Source: an uncultured Acidobacteriota bacterium (GTDB lineage: Bacteria; Acidobacteriota; CAIWXX01). From it: a stretch of 64,000 bases of DNA. Below are positions 9,452 through 17,556 of this stretch, piece after piece. The translations under genes and the position numbers were made by a program. Below the pieces are notes generated by a model. The model did no database searches. It was not told the origin of the DNA and saw nothing but the letters and a program-made list of their open reading frames with translations. The DNA is taken from positions 1 to 64,000 of the forward strand of contig CAIWXX010000076.1 of assembly GCA_903916735.1 (NCBI GenBank), in the 5' to 3' direction. Every line of letters starts with the position of its first letter. Positions within the stretch are counted from its first letter, which is position 1.

Positions 9452-9942
9452 ACTTCCCCTCTATTCGGATGCCCCTGAGTTGACCGGTCGATTCCGTCGC
9501 GTGGGCTCATCCACGGAATATTTTCTTTTTAACACATGGGATTATAAAATAGACCGATTTGTGCCGCAAATTGATAACGGTTTCTGGAAATCAGATTCAT
9601 CGACGTTCTTTTGCGAATAACGTTTAGGAAAATCTTTCAATGACAACCACGGCCATCAATGAACGCCTCACGAAAAAGGGATACAGGCGCGAGATGCAGG
9701 TTGTCTTGAGCGCCTGCTTTTTCATCCGGCGCGCCGTTTCGTGTTGAGCCGAATAGGCTTCCCACACATCGGCGGCCCAATCATGCGTGATCGTGAGGCG
9801 CTCTTCCGCAGTCCGGGCAGGGGTCTGTCTTTATTGCAGCGGCTGTATTTCCTTTGGATCAAGACTCGGCAACTCCTTTATTGAAGGCCAAGGAATTCAT
9901 CTGCTCACGATAAGCCGGCTCTCAATGAAGGGCCGGGCCTTC
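9452..9942. other. Intergenic region with no supported gene
   Basis: 490 nt between the sensor and the aldehyde oxidoreductase. The leftward strand has one open stretch (roughly 9625-9825) reading 'RLTITHDWAADVWEAYS' and 'QHETARRMKKQALK'. It has no start codon and begins right after a stop, so it may be a gene remnant. Nothing else stands out; the segment 9520-9640 is AT-rich. Confidence 0.4.
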
Positions 9943-11820
9943 TCAAAATTCCAGCAGCGATTCATGTGCGCCTTTATGCATTTCGTACCAGAAGTTTAGT
10001 GATGCCTCGCGCTTGTCGGCATCGAATTGAGCGAGCCAGTCGCGGAGTCGCGGATCATCCTTGTGTTCAACTGCAACTTTACGGCGCAGGAACGAGTGAA
10101 CGATGTCGATCGAGCGTTCTGATTCCCAGAACACGGATGAGTTGCGCGAATGGATCCGGCTCGCGGTGATGGCGATTGATTGTTGAAAGGCATCTTTGCA
10201 ATGGAAGAGTGTTTCGATAATTTCCGGCAGCATTTCTTCAGCCCAAGCTCGATGGAAGCGACACATGCCGAGATTGTCGAGAACGAGTTCGTCCTTGAAA
10301 TGTTCGGCATTGAGGCGCCCGAGTTCGCGAGGAGGGTGGAAGTCGGAGCCGTAGTACATGTAGTACTTGCCCATAATGGACATCGGCGCGAGCGCTCCCG
10401 GAGTCCAGTACTGGTTCGGCACCATCCAGCCTTTGCGCGCAAAGGCGTTGCAGACGAAGAGATCCATGACGCGTCGGCCCTTCCGGCGTGCAAGGTGTCG
10501 CGTGCGCCGGCGTGCGCCTTGTTCGAGATCCAGTGGCTTGAGGGTGCGACTGATGATGCCGTCAAGTATGGCGACCCCGATCGCGGCATTGTGAGCCGAG
10601 TCTTCGGCGATGCGGAATCCTTCGGCTGTGAAGACAGGCTTATCGGGTACGCCCAGTTCGTCCGGCGTGAGAATTCCTGTGTGCAGGCATTCGAGATACC
10701 ATGAAAGAACGCCACCGACCGAGATCGCGTCGAACCCATATTCATCGGCGCGATGATTGAGAGTCTCGGCGGCGCGCTGATCGAAGATGCCGCATTGCGG
10801 GCCCATCGTTTCGTATGGTTCGTAATCCTTTTTGAACTCATCACGCAATTTCTTGCAGACAGCCGAACAGGGTTCGCCGCACGTCCGCTGATGCTTCGGC
10901 TGGATCGTTTCCTCGTTGAATTGCTTAAGGTAATGATCGATGACAAATCGCTTGTGCAGATCGACCCGGTCATTTTCTTCCAGCATCACGCTCGAATAGT
11001 TAAACGAAAACATGGCGCCGCCGAGTGTTGCGAAGTTGACGCCGAGCGTCCCGCCGGTGCCGGCCATCGGATCGAAACGATATTTGGTTGTGGCTTCGAA
11101 ATCCTTTGCCGCAAGCCGCTTCTGGTAACGGCTTTCGAACCACTCGTCTGCAACCTTGCGATCGCGGAAATCGTCGTCTGCGGCTGTCCCGCCGTAGATG
11201 ATGGCGGCGATGCCGTGGTCCTTGAGCATCTTGCTGCCGAATCCTCCACGCCCGGCCCAGGTGTCGGCGGAGGTTAACTTTCCATTTTCAATCGGAAGCG
11301 ACCCGATCGCTCCGAAGTCGGTCTGTTCGGAAGCAGGGCCGACGGCAAGAATGCGTGGCGCGCTTTCATAACGCGATGCATAGTGTTCGAAAATCCAATC
11401 CTGCATGGCGTAGTATCCTCGTCGGCCTGATGGCCATATCCGATGAATGTCGATCGGATCGATGGACACTTCGATTTCTTCGCCGTTTTGCCGGTTGAGG
11501 AACAGAAGCGACGGCCCCTTCGCTCGTCCGACGATCGAGAGCATGTTGATTCCAAGGTTATCGAAAGTCAACGCTGCGCCTCCCATCGACGATATGTAAA
11601 AGCCGCTCCAGCAAGGCGAGAACCCGGTAAAGATCAAGCGATTTGATCCGGGAAAAATTGAGCCCGCGAGCAGGCCGGCACCGATGTTCAGGCTGTTGAA
11701 TCGGCCGGCGAGATGGAGGCCCAAATCCACCGGTCCGAAAAAATCACCGAGCCGATATCGGGCGATACGGTAATACCCGGAGCCGGCATCGACAAAAAGG
11801 ACCTTCTGGTTAATGTCCAT
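9943..11820 (-). CDS. Tungsten-type aldehyde:ferredoxin oxidoreductase
   Basis: A 625-residue member of the AOR family, which oxidises aldehydes to acids with a tungsto- or molybdopterin cofactor and passes electrons to ferredoxin. The [4Fe-4S] ligands are visible as C314, C318 and C322 (CGEPCSAVC) with the distant C520 in DNLGMC. The N-terminal pterin-binding region includes TWAGRGGFGSKML (187-199). Length is typical for the family. The start has AAGGAGACTGAATC upstream. The gene stands alone, divergent from the SGNH gene at 12030, so its substrate cannot be inferred from neighbours. No maturation or cofactor genes are seen in the window. Confidence 0.93.
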   Translation of the reverse strand: MDINQKVLFVDAGSGYYRIARYRLGDFFGPVDLGLHLAGRFNSLNIGAGLLAGSIFPGSNRLIFTGFSPCWSGFYISSMGGAALTFDNLGINMLSIVGRAKGPSLLFLNRQNGEEIEVSIDPIDIHRIWPSGRRGYYAMQDWIFEHYASRYESAPRILAVGPASEQTDFGAIGSLPIENGKLTSADTWAGRGGFGSKMLKDHGIAAIIYGGTAADDDFRDRKVADEWFESRYQKRLAAKDFEATTKYRFDPMAGTGGTLGVNFATLGGAMFSFNYSSVMLEENDRVDLHKRFVIDHYLKQFNEETIQPKHQRTCGEPCSAVCKKLRDEFKKDYEPYETMGPQCGIFDQRAAETLNHRADEYGFDAISVGGVLSWYLECLHTGILTPDELGVPDKPVFTAEGFRIAEDSAHNAAIGVAILDGIISRTLKPLDLEQGARRRTRHLARRKGRRVMDLFVCNAFARKGWMVPNQYWTPGALAPMSIMGKYYMYYGSDFHPPRELGRLNAEHFKDELVLDNLGMCRFHRAWAEEMLPEIIETLFHCKDAFQQSIAITASRIHSRNSSVFWESERSIDIVHSFLRRKVAVEHKDDPRLRDWLAQFDADKREASLNFWYEMHKGAHESLLEF

Positions 11821-12029
11821 GATTCAGTCTCCTTTTTGGTGGGTCACAGGATTGTTCGGATTTTTGGCCGCCTCGGAACGGGTGGAATCGCAGCCTGTGA
11901 CATCATCAAAACTTAGGGCCGCTCGTTCAGGATGTCAAGAGACAGGGACGTTCCATCATTCCGATTATTTGACTTTTCCCCCTGTTTCTAGAAAAGTCGG
12001 ATGGTGACCCGCGGGCCAAGGAGGTTCTG

Positions 12030-13514
12030 TTGAAACTATCTATCCTACGTTTCGCATCTCCAAGGTGGCTCCTGCCGCCTGCATTGACACTGCTTGCGAT
12101 TTCCATTTTGCGACAAGAGACCCCGTCCTCGCCGGGTTCCTCTCATCACAGTGGCGAACTCGTGCTCCTTTTCTTCGCCATTCTTTCCTGGGCCGCTGTC
12201 TGTTGGTGGGTTTCCATTGATGAGAGCCGCTTTTCGCGAATGTACTCCCGCCTCAAAGGCCTGCGGCTGCTGGTGCCCGTCCTGCTGCTTATCGGCGCAT
12301 TGTTTGTGATCGATCTTATGAGCTCGCTGGCCGAAGATCTCGGGAGAGCTCTCCTGGAGCACTTCATCGGCGTCTTGCTCGTTTTCGTCGCTACCGGCAT
12401 TCCAGCAACGCTGGCGTTGTCGAGCAGGTCTCCTGGAGACGTTCTCTCCAAGATCACATTGCTGGTCATCTCCTTTGCAATAGCCCTGACCGGATGTGAG
12501 ATTTTCTTTCGACTTGTCCTTTTACAGAATCAAATGCCTCGAACCGATGCCGATTTCGCAATAACGGTGTCATCGGGATGGCCGAGGCGGATATCGCTCG
12601 AAAAAGGGCCCGGAGTGATCCGGATTCTTGGTCTTGCTGATTCATTCGGCCGAGCCGGCGATCTGGAAAATTATCACTACATCTTAGAGCATCATCTTCG
12701 GGAACAAAGCCCTCGTTTCGAAATCGTCAATTTCTCTGTCGGCGGGTACGATCTTGCGGAAGAACTGACGATTCTGAAGCGATTCGGTCGACGTTACCGA
12801 CCCGATATTGTTCTGCACGGTTTCTTCGTCGGCAACGACTTCTGGATTCCGGATGGGGAGCCATTCGCATTCGGCGGCATTCCTCTGCGGCGTCAAACGG
12901 ATCTTGATTCCTGGAGGCCGAGGCATTTCGTGCTGAGGGAATGGATAGAAGATTTTTTCGTGGCCGGCCAGAGCACATTTCTGACAATTGGCCGAAGAAA
13001 TCAGAGTGCCGTATCCGGCGTCCTTTCTAATGATGAGTTTCTCCGGATTGAACGGCGGAGGATGGCGATCACCAGGGGCGGAATCTCCTATGATGATGAA
13101 ATATGGACAGATGTCAGCCGGCAGCTGGACCAGATTCGCGACGAAGTAAATCGCATGGGTGCAAAATACATGATGGTGATTCATCCGGATCAGTTTCAGG
13201 TCGAGACTTCTCTGTTCAATGAGCTCTGTGAACGGTATCACGCGAATCCTGCCGACTACGATGTGGGGAGGCCACAGAGATTTCTATGGCAATACTGCAA
13301 GTCCAGACAAATCCCTTGCGTCGACCTCTTGCCGGCTTTCAGTCAAAAGGGTCATCACGGCGGTCTCTATCTCCTCCGTGGAACTCATTACAATGCAAAT
13401 GGGAACACTCTGGCCGCGATGACTCTTTTCCAATTTCTGAAAGAGAGCGGGATTGTCACAGGAGAAATGGCGCCACAGCCAAACACGACTTTGCCTGAGG
13501 CCGGTCCTCGGTAA
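12030..13514 (+). CDS. Membrane-anchored SGNH/GDSL-type hydrolase
   Basis: A 494-residue protein with four to five N-terminal membrane segments (about 12-27, 44-60, 79-97, 111-130, 139-163), then a soluble domain. The latter shows SGNH-fold blocks: S205 in GLADSF, a glycine in NFSVGGYD, N269 in FFVGND, and H453 in RGTHYNANGN. Proteins of this layout often de-acetylate or acetylate cell-surface polysaccharides (AlgX/AlgJ-like). No polysaccharide genes are adjacent, so the role is open. The start codon is TTG, chosen because AAGGAGG lies 6 nt upstream and the frame has no better start. It is divergent from the aldehyde oxidoreductase gene. Confidence 0.82.
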   Translation: MKLSILRFASPRWLLPPALTLLAISILRQETPSSPGSSHHSGELVLLFFAILSWAAVCWWVSIDESRFSRMYSRLKGLRLLVPVLLLIGALFVIDLMSSLAEDLGRALLEHFIGVLLVFVATGIPATLALSSRSPGDVLSKITLLVISFAIALTGCEIFFRLVLLQNQMPRTDADFAITVSSGWPRRISLEKGPGVIRILGLADSFGRAGDLENYHYILEHHLREQSPRFEIVNFSVGGYDLAEELTILKRFGRRYRPDIVLHGFFVGNDFWIPDGEPFAFGGIPLRRQTDLDSWRPRHFVLREWIEDFFVAGQSTFLTIGRRNQSAVSGVLSNDEFLRIERRRMAITRGGISYDDEIWTDVSRQLDQIRDEVNRMGAKYMMVIHPDQFQVETSLFNELCERYHANPADYDVGRPQRFLWQYCKSRQIPCVDLLPAFSQKGHHGGLYLLRGTHYNANGNTLAAMTLFQFLKESGIVTGEMAPQPNTTLPEAGPR

Positions 13515-13787
13515 TCTCCCGCTTGTCTTCGATAATGGCCACCTTGATTGTATTGGTATCAGTGGTCACGTCGGCCTCTGCACTCGTCATCCCATCAGCC
13601 ACACCGGCCTCCAATCATCCACCGGATCAGATGTAGCCCAGGCTTTTCAGTCTGTCACTACCTACATCGGTAGTGATGTGCGACATTGTCAATGCCATGT
13701 CGGTGTTCTCTAATGGCAACGTCGAAGTCAAGCCGGTGCTTCATCATATGATCCGGCGGCGAAGTTCTTGCAAACCGGGATGTCGTT

Positions 13788-13845
13788 GTAGACGTGGACA
13801 TGGTCGTGAAAGAATCAATCTGAGTTCGTTGATGTCCACGTCTAC
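13788..13845. repeat. 14-bp perfect inverted repeat
   Basis: GTAGACGTGGACAT at 13788-13801 is mirrored exactly by ATGTCCACGTCTAC at 13832-13845 with a 30-nt loop. It lies in the gene-poor stretch 13515-13900, in which I find no credible coding region. There is no T-run after it, so it is not a standard terminator. Confidence 0.55.
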
Positions 13846-13909
13846 GATCGCACCGCATTAAATTGGCTGTGTTATCTGCCATCAACTGCTCCTGCATAGA
13901 CATTCTGGT

Positions 13910-14356
13910 AAAGTGCCATGTCGCCGATTTTTCTTGAGAACAAGTACAACTTGTTCGCCAAAAATGCAGTGCAGGGGGACACATCTGTCGTACCGTTGGA
14001 CGGCACTTTCGCCCTTCCTGCTCATCCGAAATGTGCGTTCGGCCCGATAAACAGGGTGGATGCTATAGTGGCTGCTGCGAGTCAGAGAAAGCTTAGGCCC
14101 CGCGGATGGACAGAGATCAGATACAGGATTTATGCGCGCAATCGCAACTCCGGCCTCGATGGTCTCGGAGGATGTATGAGATGATGCTCTCATATGCTCC
14201 GGCTTCCCTGCCAAACCGATCGAACTTTTTATTGCAGTACCGGACGATGCCTCCAACATAAAATCCGAACCACAGGTTGCCTGCGTTGTCCTCACGGAAG
14301 GCGGTCGGCAAAAGCTCCGGAACGCCTTCCGGGTATTCTTGAAAAGCGCCGGGCAT
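13910..14356 (-). pseudogene. Remnant of a beta-propeller sensor (two-component regulator propeller)
   Basis: The frame 14117-14356 encodes 'AFREDNAGNLWFGFYVGG' and 'SIISYILRDHRGR', which fit the repeating unit of Reg_prop sensor domains (short repeats with 'D..GNLWFGT..GG..RY'). Further leftward the match continues only in other frames and with stops, so the gene is broken and lacks any membrane or kinase part. The family call is from the repeat pattern alone. Confidence 0.4.
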
Positions 14357-14612
14357 TGACCCTCATCGCTTCTCTTCTGTCGATCCAGGAATTGTTCTTG
14401 GTGGCACGGCCTGCTCGTACTCAATCACCGCAAAGAATTTCCCAATGAATGGGCGGAGTCAATGACGACATCATAATAGTTACCAGCTGCATTGTGGGTC
14501 AAAACCGGCATGGAGGAGTTAACGGGCCATCGTTGCCATCCGCGGCAATCACTTGATGACAGTCAAGCGCAGGATGGGAAACTGATCATCGATCTGATAC
14601 AACTTCTTTTGA

Positions 14613-14852
14613 ATGTCCTACACCTACATCCTGCTCTGTGCCGATGGCACACTCTACACGGGGTGGACGTCTAATTTGATCGCACGACTCAAGGCCCATA
14701 ACAGTGGCCGCGGCGCCAGATACACACGATCTCGCCGGCCGGTTCAGCTGGCATACTCGGAAAGGCACCGCACGAAGTCGGCAGCGATGAAGCGCGAGAT
14801 CGAAATCAAACGAATGACAAGGCGAGAGAAACTGAAACTGGTTTCCGGATGA
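14613..14852 (+). CDS. GIY-YIG nuclease-fold protein (YhbQ/UPF0213 type)
   Basis: A 79-residue protein opening with YTYILLCADGTLYTGWT, the GIY-YIG core strand pair, followed by LIARLKAHNSGRGARYTRSRRP, where the conserved arginine and 'GRGARYT' motif sit. The usual downstream E and N residues are represented in 'SAAMKREIEIKRMTRREK'. Stand-alone proteins of this size are a common bacterial family with possible DNA-nicking activity, biological role uncertain. No strong ribosome-binding site is seen. It lies beside the wreckage of the older island, so it may have been carried in by a mobile element. Confidence 0.8.
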   Translation: MSYTYILLCADGTLYTGWTSNLIARLKAHNSGRGARYTRSRRPVQLAYSERHRTKSAAMKREIEIKRMTRREKLKLVSG

Positions 14853-14993
14853 AATGGCCCGGTTCGTGAAGCTTCCCGGAGCCATTGACCGCGAGAGCTC
14901 ACGAGAGAAATCGAGGCGTCGTCTCGGCGAATGTGATCCCCATCACACGTTCCGGCACAATTCGGTTTTTTAGGTGTATAATGCCTCATACGT

Positions 14994-15248
14994 ATGGAGC
15001 CTAGAAGTTCGTATGTCGTTTCATCTTCGCCTGCCTACTATATGGCTCTCTACGGCAAAGCCATGCGGTGGGCGGATTCCCGGAAGCGAATGGACCTCCT
15101 CGACTACTCGATCATCGATCTCGATACAGCCGGGGTCACTTTTCAGCATGGATCGGAACGCGAGCAAGTTCTATGGATTGTCATCGAGAGCGCGTTGCCG
15201 ATGGACACAAGCCGCTTGCAAAATAGTGAGAGGGGCAGTAGCTGCTGA
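14994..15248 (+). pseudogene. 5' end of an unknown gene cut off by the island remnant
   Basis: TATAAT at 14977-14982 lies 11 nt before an ATG at 14994, so any transcript would be nearly leaderless. The frame reads naturally through 'YYMALYGKAMRWADSRKRM' and 'LLDYSIIDLDTAGVTFQHG' to about residue 75, then runs into the helicase wreckage on the other strand and stops. The abrupt end at the edge of the older island suggests a gene truncated there. I do not recognise the protein. Confidence 0.35.
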
Positions 15249-15965
15249 TCGCCGGCCGGGAGTTTGTACCGATCGAACAGCTCCTCCGCGCGCAGGATCA
15301 GCTCAGTGAAGTCGTCGGGCTTGTTGAGCGAGTAGAGAATCTCATTGCGAGTCACAGTGATGATCGGTGCTCCCGCGATACGGCTTTTCACTTCGATGAA
15401 CCGCAGTTTGCCGGTGCCGGGGATGCGGCTTTCGATGTCGTATCCGAGTTTTTCGAGCTTGCGATCTGTCGGCTCGAAGCCGAGTCTGCGTTCGATCTCC
15501 ATGATGATGGTGCGGGCCAAAGCGGCGAAATCCGGGCTTCGAGCTTCAGTTCTTCGAGCCGTTTCTGCAGCCGTCCCTGCAAATTATCGGCACGTTTGCG
15601 TGCCTCGCCAGAGTTGAGCTTGGCGCCTATCTTCCCGGCCTGTTCCTGGAGCTTGAGCTCCTCAGCGCTGTGATCTGGTGAGGCAGCGGGCCGAAGATTG
15701 AGGTATGCACGGCAAGTACTGGGTCGAACAAAGGCGGAGGAGCGCGCCATCCCCCGTCTAAGCTCCACGGCCGGCCTTGCTCGGCCAGCTCAAGGCGCAT
15801 CTCATCGTGGCGCTACAACAATTCGTTCGCGACCTTGCCGGCAGGCGTCTTGTAGGTGAGCTCCAGTGCCTCGGAGCCGAACCACTGCACACCAACAACG
15901 GTGACCAGGCAGTCCGGGAGAATGCCGCGCACTGCTGCGTTGGGTTGCAGGTCTTCGAGTTTCAT
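15232..15965 (-). pseudogene. Ruined SNF2-family helicase with DUF3883 C-terminus
   Basis: Starting at the ATG at 15965, the frame gives the typical N-terminus of a defence-associated helicase: 'MKLEDLQPNAAVRGILPD', then 'VTVVGVQWFGSEALELTYK' and 'AGKVANELL'. It is broken by TAG at 15813-15815 and continues 'RHDEMRLELAEQGRPWS' to 'FDPVLAVHTSIFGPLPHQ'. The helicase motor that should follow is absent. After a jump and frame changes comes the C-terminal region: 'RKRADNLQGRLQKRLEEL', then 'IIMEIERRLGFEPTDRKLE', 'GTGKLRFIEVKSRIAGAP' and 'ITVTRNEILYSLNKPDDF', a DUF3883 domain. So a gene that would be about 1000 codons has lost its middle. It begins 27 nt after the 59-aa gene, as in an operon. Confidence 0.8.
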
Positions 15966-15992
15966 CTGCCGCAGGCCGGGCGTCGGAGAGCT

Positions 15993-16172
15993 TTAGGGTT
16001 TCTTGCGATAAACGTTCAGCCCGACCTTCTCATCACGATCGATGATGGACACGTTGCCCTCGGTTGTCGCAATGATGATCGTCTTGCCCGATGATGATGG
16101 ACCAAATTCCTTGGTCAGGTCCACCGTGATGGTCAAAATGTTGCCCTCGACCTTCATTTCCACATTCTTCAT
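15993..16172 (-). CDS. 59-aa conserved small protein, copy 1
   Basis: An intact 59-residue frame with ATG at 16172 behind GGAG (7-nt spacing). It contains 'LTKEFGPSSSGKTIIIA' and ends 'GLNVYRKKP'. It matches the copy at 33969-34148 in 48 of 59 residues, and the two share upstream DNA as well. It lies 27 nt before the ruined DUF3883 helicase, just as copy 2 lies ahead of the DrmD-like helicase. The acidic, beta-rich, Ser/Gly-rich sequence has no membrane span. Function unknown; its repeated place at the head of SNF2-helicase operons suggests a small partner or regulator. It is the best-preserved part of the older island. Confidence 0.8.
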   Translation of the reverse strand: MKNVEMKVEGNILTITVDLTKEFGPSSSGKTIIIATTEGNVSIIDRDEKVGLNVYRKKP

Positions 16173-16361
16173 GCCGATTCTCCATAGTTCCGTTGCTTTG
16201 ATAAATCAGTCAACTTGAAATCACCTAAAGTGCATTTTGCGCCAGGAGCATCGTTGAAAGCAAATCATCGTCAACGATGTGCGGAATCATCCATCTAGGA
16301 GAGGCTTTCGTACACGGACGTTTAGGGGTTCCACCCGACTCCACTTCTATTTTCATCATAG

Positions 16362-16473
16362 GCGGCGGACAAGATGACGGCCATCTTGGACCCGGAATCT
16401 ACTCGGACTACAGTCAGAACTACTCTGTCAAGCCCCCGGGTCAGAGGGCCGCATGGGAGAGCTAGCCGACTGA
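16362..16473 (+). pseudogene. 3' tail of a second tyrosine integrase gene
   Basis: Reads 'AADKMTAILDPESTRTTVRT' and matches the end of the integrase at 44653 (AADKMTAILKPKSISTTVKT) both in protein and in DNA. A one-base insertion removes the original stop. The remnant touches the left 60-bp repeat exactly where the intact integrase touches the right one. An earlier element with a related integrase was therefore inserted at the same tRNA before the present one. Confidence 0.8.
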
Positions 16474-16530
16474 AAATATTGGCTCCTCAGGAGGGATTCG
16501 AACCCCCAACCCTCCGGTTAACAGCCGGAT
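16471..16530. repeat. Left attachment site: 60-bp direct repeat with tRNA-Asn 3' part
   Basis: Positions 16471-16530 are identical to 44651-44710. Positions 16480-16530 equal the 3' 51 bases of the tRNA-Asn gene (CCA, acceptor 3' strand, T arm, anticodon stem and loop), on the complementary strand. Beyond 16530 the tRNA similarity stops, so this is a displaced 3' end and not a working tRNA. Confidence 0.95.
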
Positions 16531-16556
16531 TGATTTTCGTCCGGCGGTGTCCATGA

Positions 16557-16655
16557 TGTGTAGAATCATCCATCTAGGAAGCACTTTTCATATACCGACA
16601 TCCATGGTTTCCATCCAAGTCCACCTCTACTACTGTCAAAACTACTGTCAAAAAT
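16557..16655. repeat. Another partial copy of the integrase tail region
   Basis: GAATCATCCATCTAGGA occurs at about 16281 and again at about 16564. The second copy is followed by CTACTACTGTCAAAACTACT (about 16625), which also ends the intact integrase gene (about 44592-44617). So just inside the left repeat there is a second, shorter remnant of an integrase end, showing repeated insertion or deletion at this site. Confidence 0.6.
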
Positions 16656-17128
16656 GACAATAGAATTGGCATCGGTTGGACGATCGCTGATGCTAATGTG
16701 AACCAGCTATGGAATTCTTCAAATGCTCTTGGCCGCTCGGTAAGAGGCACTGGCTTTATGAATTGTCATTGGCCGCCGTAATTGAGCCGCCGTGCCGGGG
16801 TCATAATGAGAAACTCTGAGGGATTCATTCGCCTACCGATTTTCAATTGATGCTTATTGATAAATGGAATAAGTGGTGAACCACTCAGATGGATAAAAGC
16901 ATCTGACTTCGAACATGATTAAAATGATAGGTTCATGGCACCATTCATTGAAATCTCTTCCCGACCATTAATTCTCATCCACTCATTGTCTATGTTGACA
17001 GCTATGGTACACCGCACTAAACCCTGACAAAAAGAAATGAACAAAATTGCGAGGATGCGCTACCTGAAGACCAAATCAGACATGATGATGAAACGGAATT
17101 TTGATCGGCTTTCGCGCGGGAGGAAAAC
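16656..17128. other. AT-rich stretch without a gene
   Basis: No frame here has a plausible start, ribosome-binding site or recognisable product. The segment is richer in A and T than the flanking defence genes. Confidence 0.5.
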
Positions 17129-17521
17129 ATGGCCAAGAATAAAGTAGCTGGTGGCCCAGTGTCTCCGGTACGCAGAATCAAGTTGGCTCAGCCAGGAGCA
17201 CAACCGATAAACCCGCGACCGCCAAACCCCACTCCATACTGGACAGGTTCCGTGCCGCCGGCACAGAAAGTGCGACTCAATCAGGGTGTCAACCCCTTGA
17301 TCATCACAAACGAGAAGCTGGTGTGGAACACCTGCGGCGAGGCTGTTATGAACTTTGGCAAGCACGCCTGACGTACGCTCCGCGACATGGCAACGAGCAA
17401 CGACCGGAATTATCTACAGTGGATGCTGGAACAATCCTATTACGCCGATGCAATGAAGACCATACTGCGTGAGGCCCTCGTAGGGCGATTCCCTGTAAAC
17501 CCTGTGCAAACGACACTCTAG
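17129..17521 (+). pseudogene. DUF3820-like protein interrupted by an in-frame TGA
   Basis: The ATG at 17129 has GGGAGGAAAAC upstream. The frame reads a proline-rich N-terminus, then 'KLVWNTCGEAVMNFGKHA', a TGA at about 17369, and, in the same frame, 'RTLRDMATSNDRNYLQWML' and 'YYADAMKTILREALVGRFP'. The joined peptide matches the C-terminal domain of the exonuclease at 35604-36416 (KLVWVGEDAAINFGKYTG, then 'GYLDWILKKDFPEDIKS'). A single changed base explains the stop. TGA ends many intact genes in the window, so it is not read as an amino acid here. The N-terminal part does not look like an exonuclease. Confidence 0.65.
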
Positions 17522-17556
17522 TGGCTCACATTCTTTTACCAAAGAAATCCCTGCAG

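Noticed and set aside
9625-9825. Leftward open stretch 'DWAADVWEAYS'
   Set aside because: Starts directly after a stop without a start codon; at best a fragment.
17366-17372. TGA read as an amino acid
   Set aside because: TGA ends many intact genes in the window (for example the trans-sulfuration gene and AbiEi), so recoding is not needed; a point mutation is simpler.
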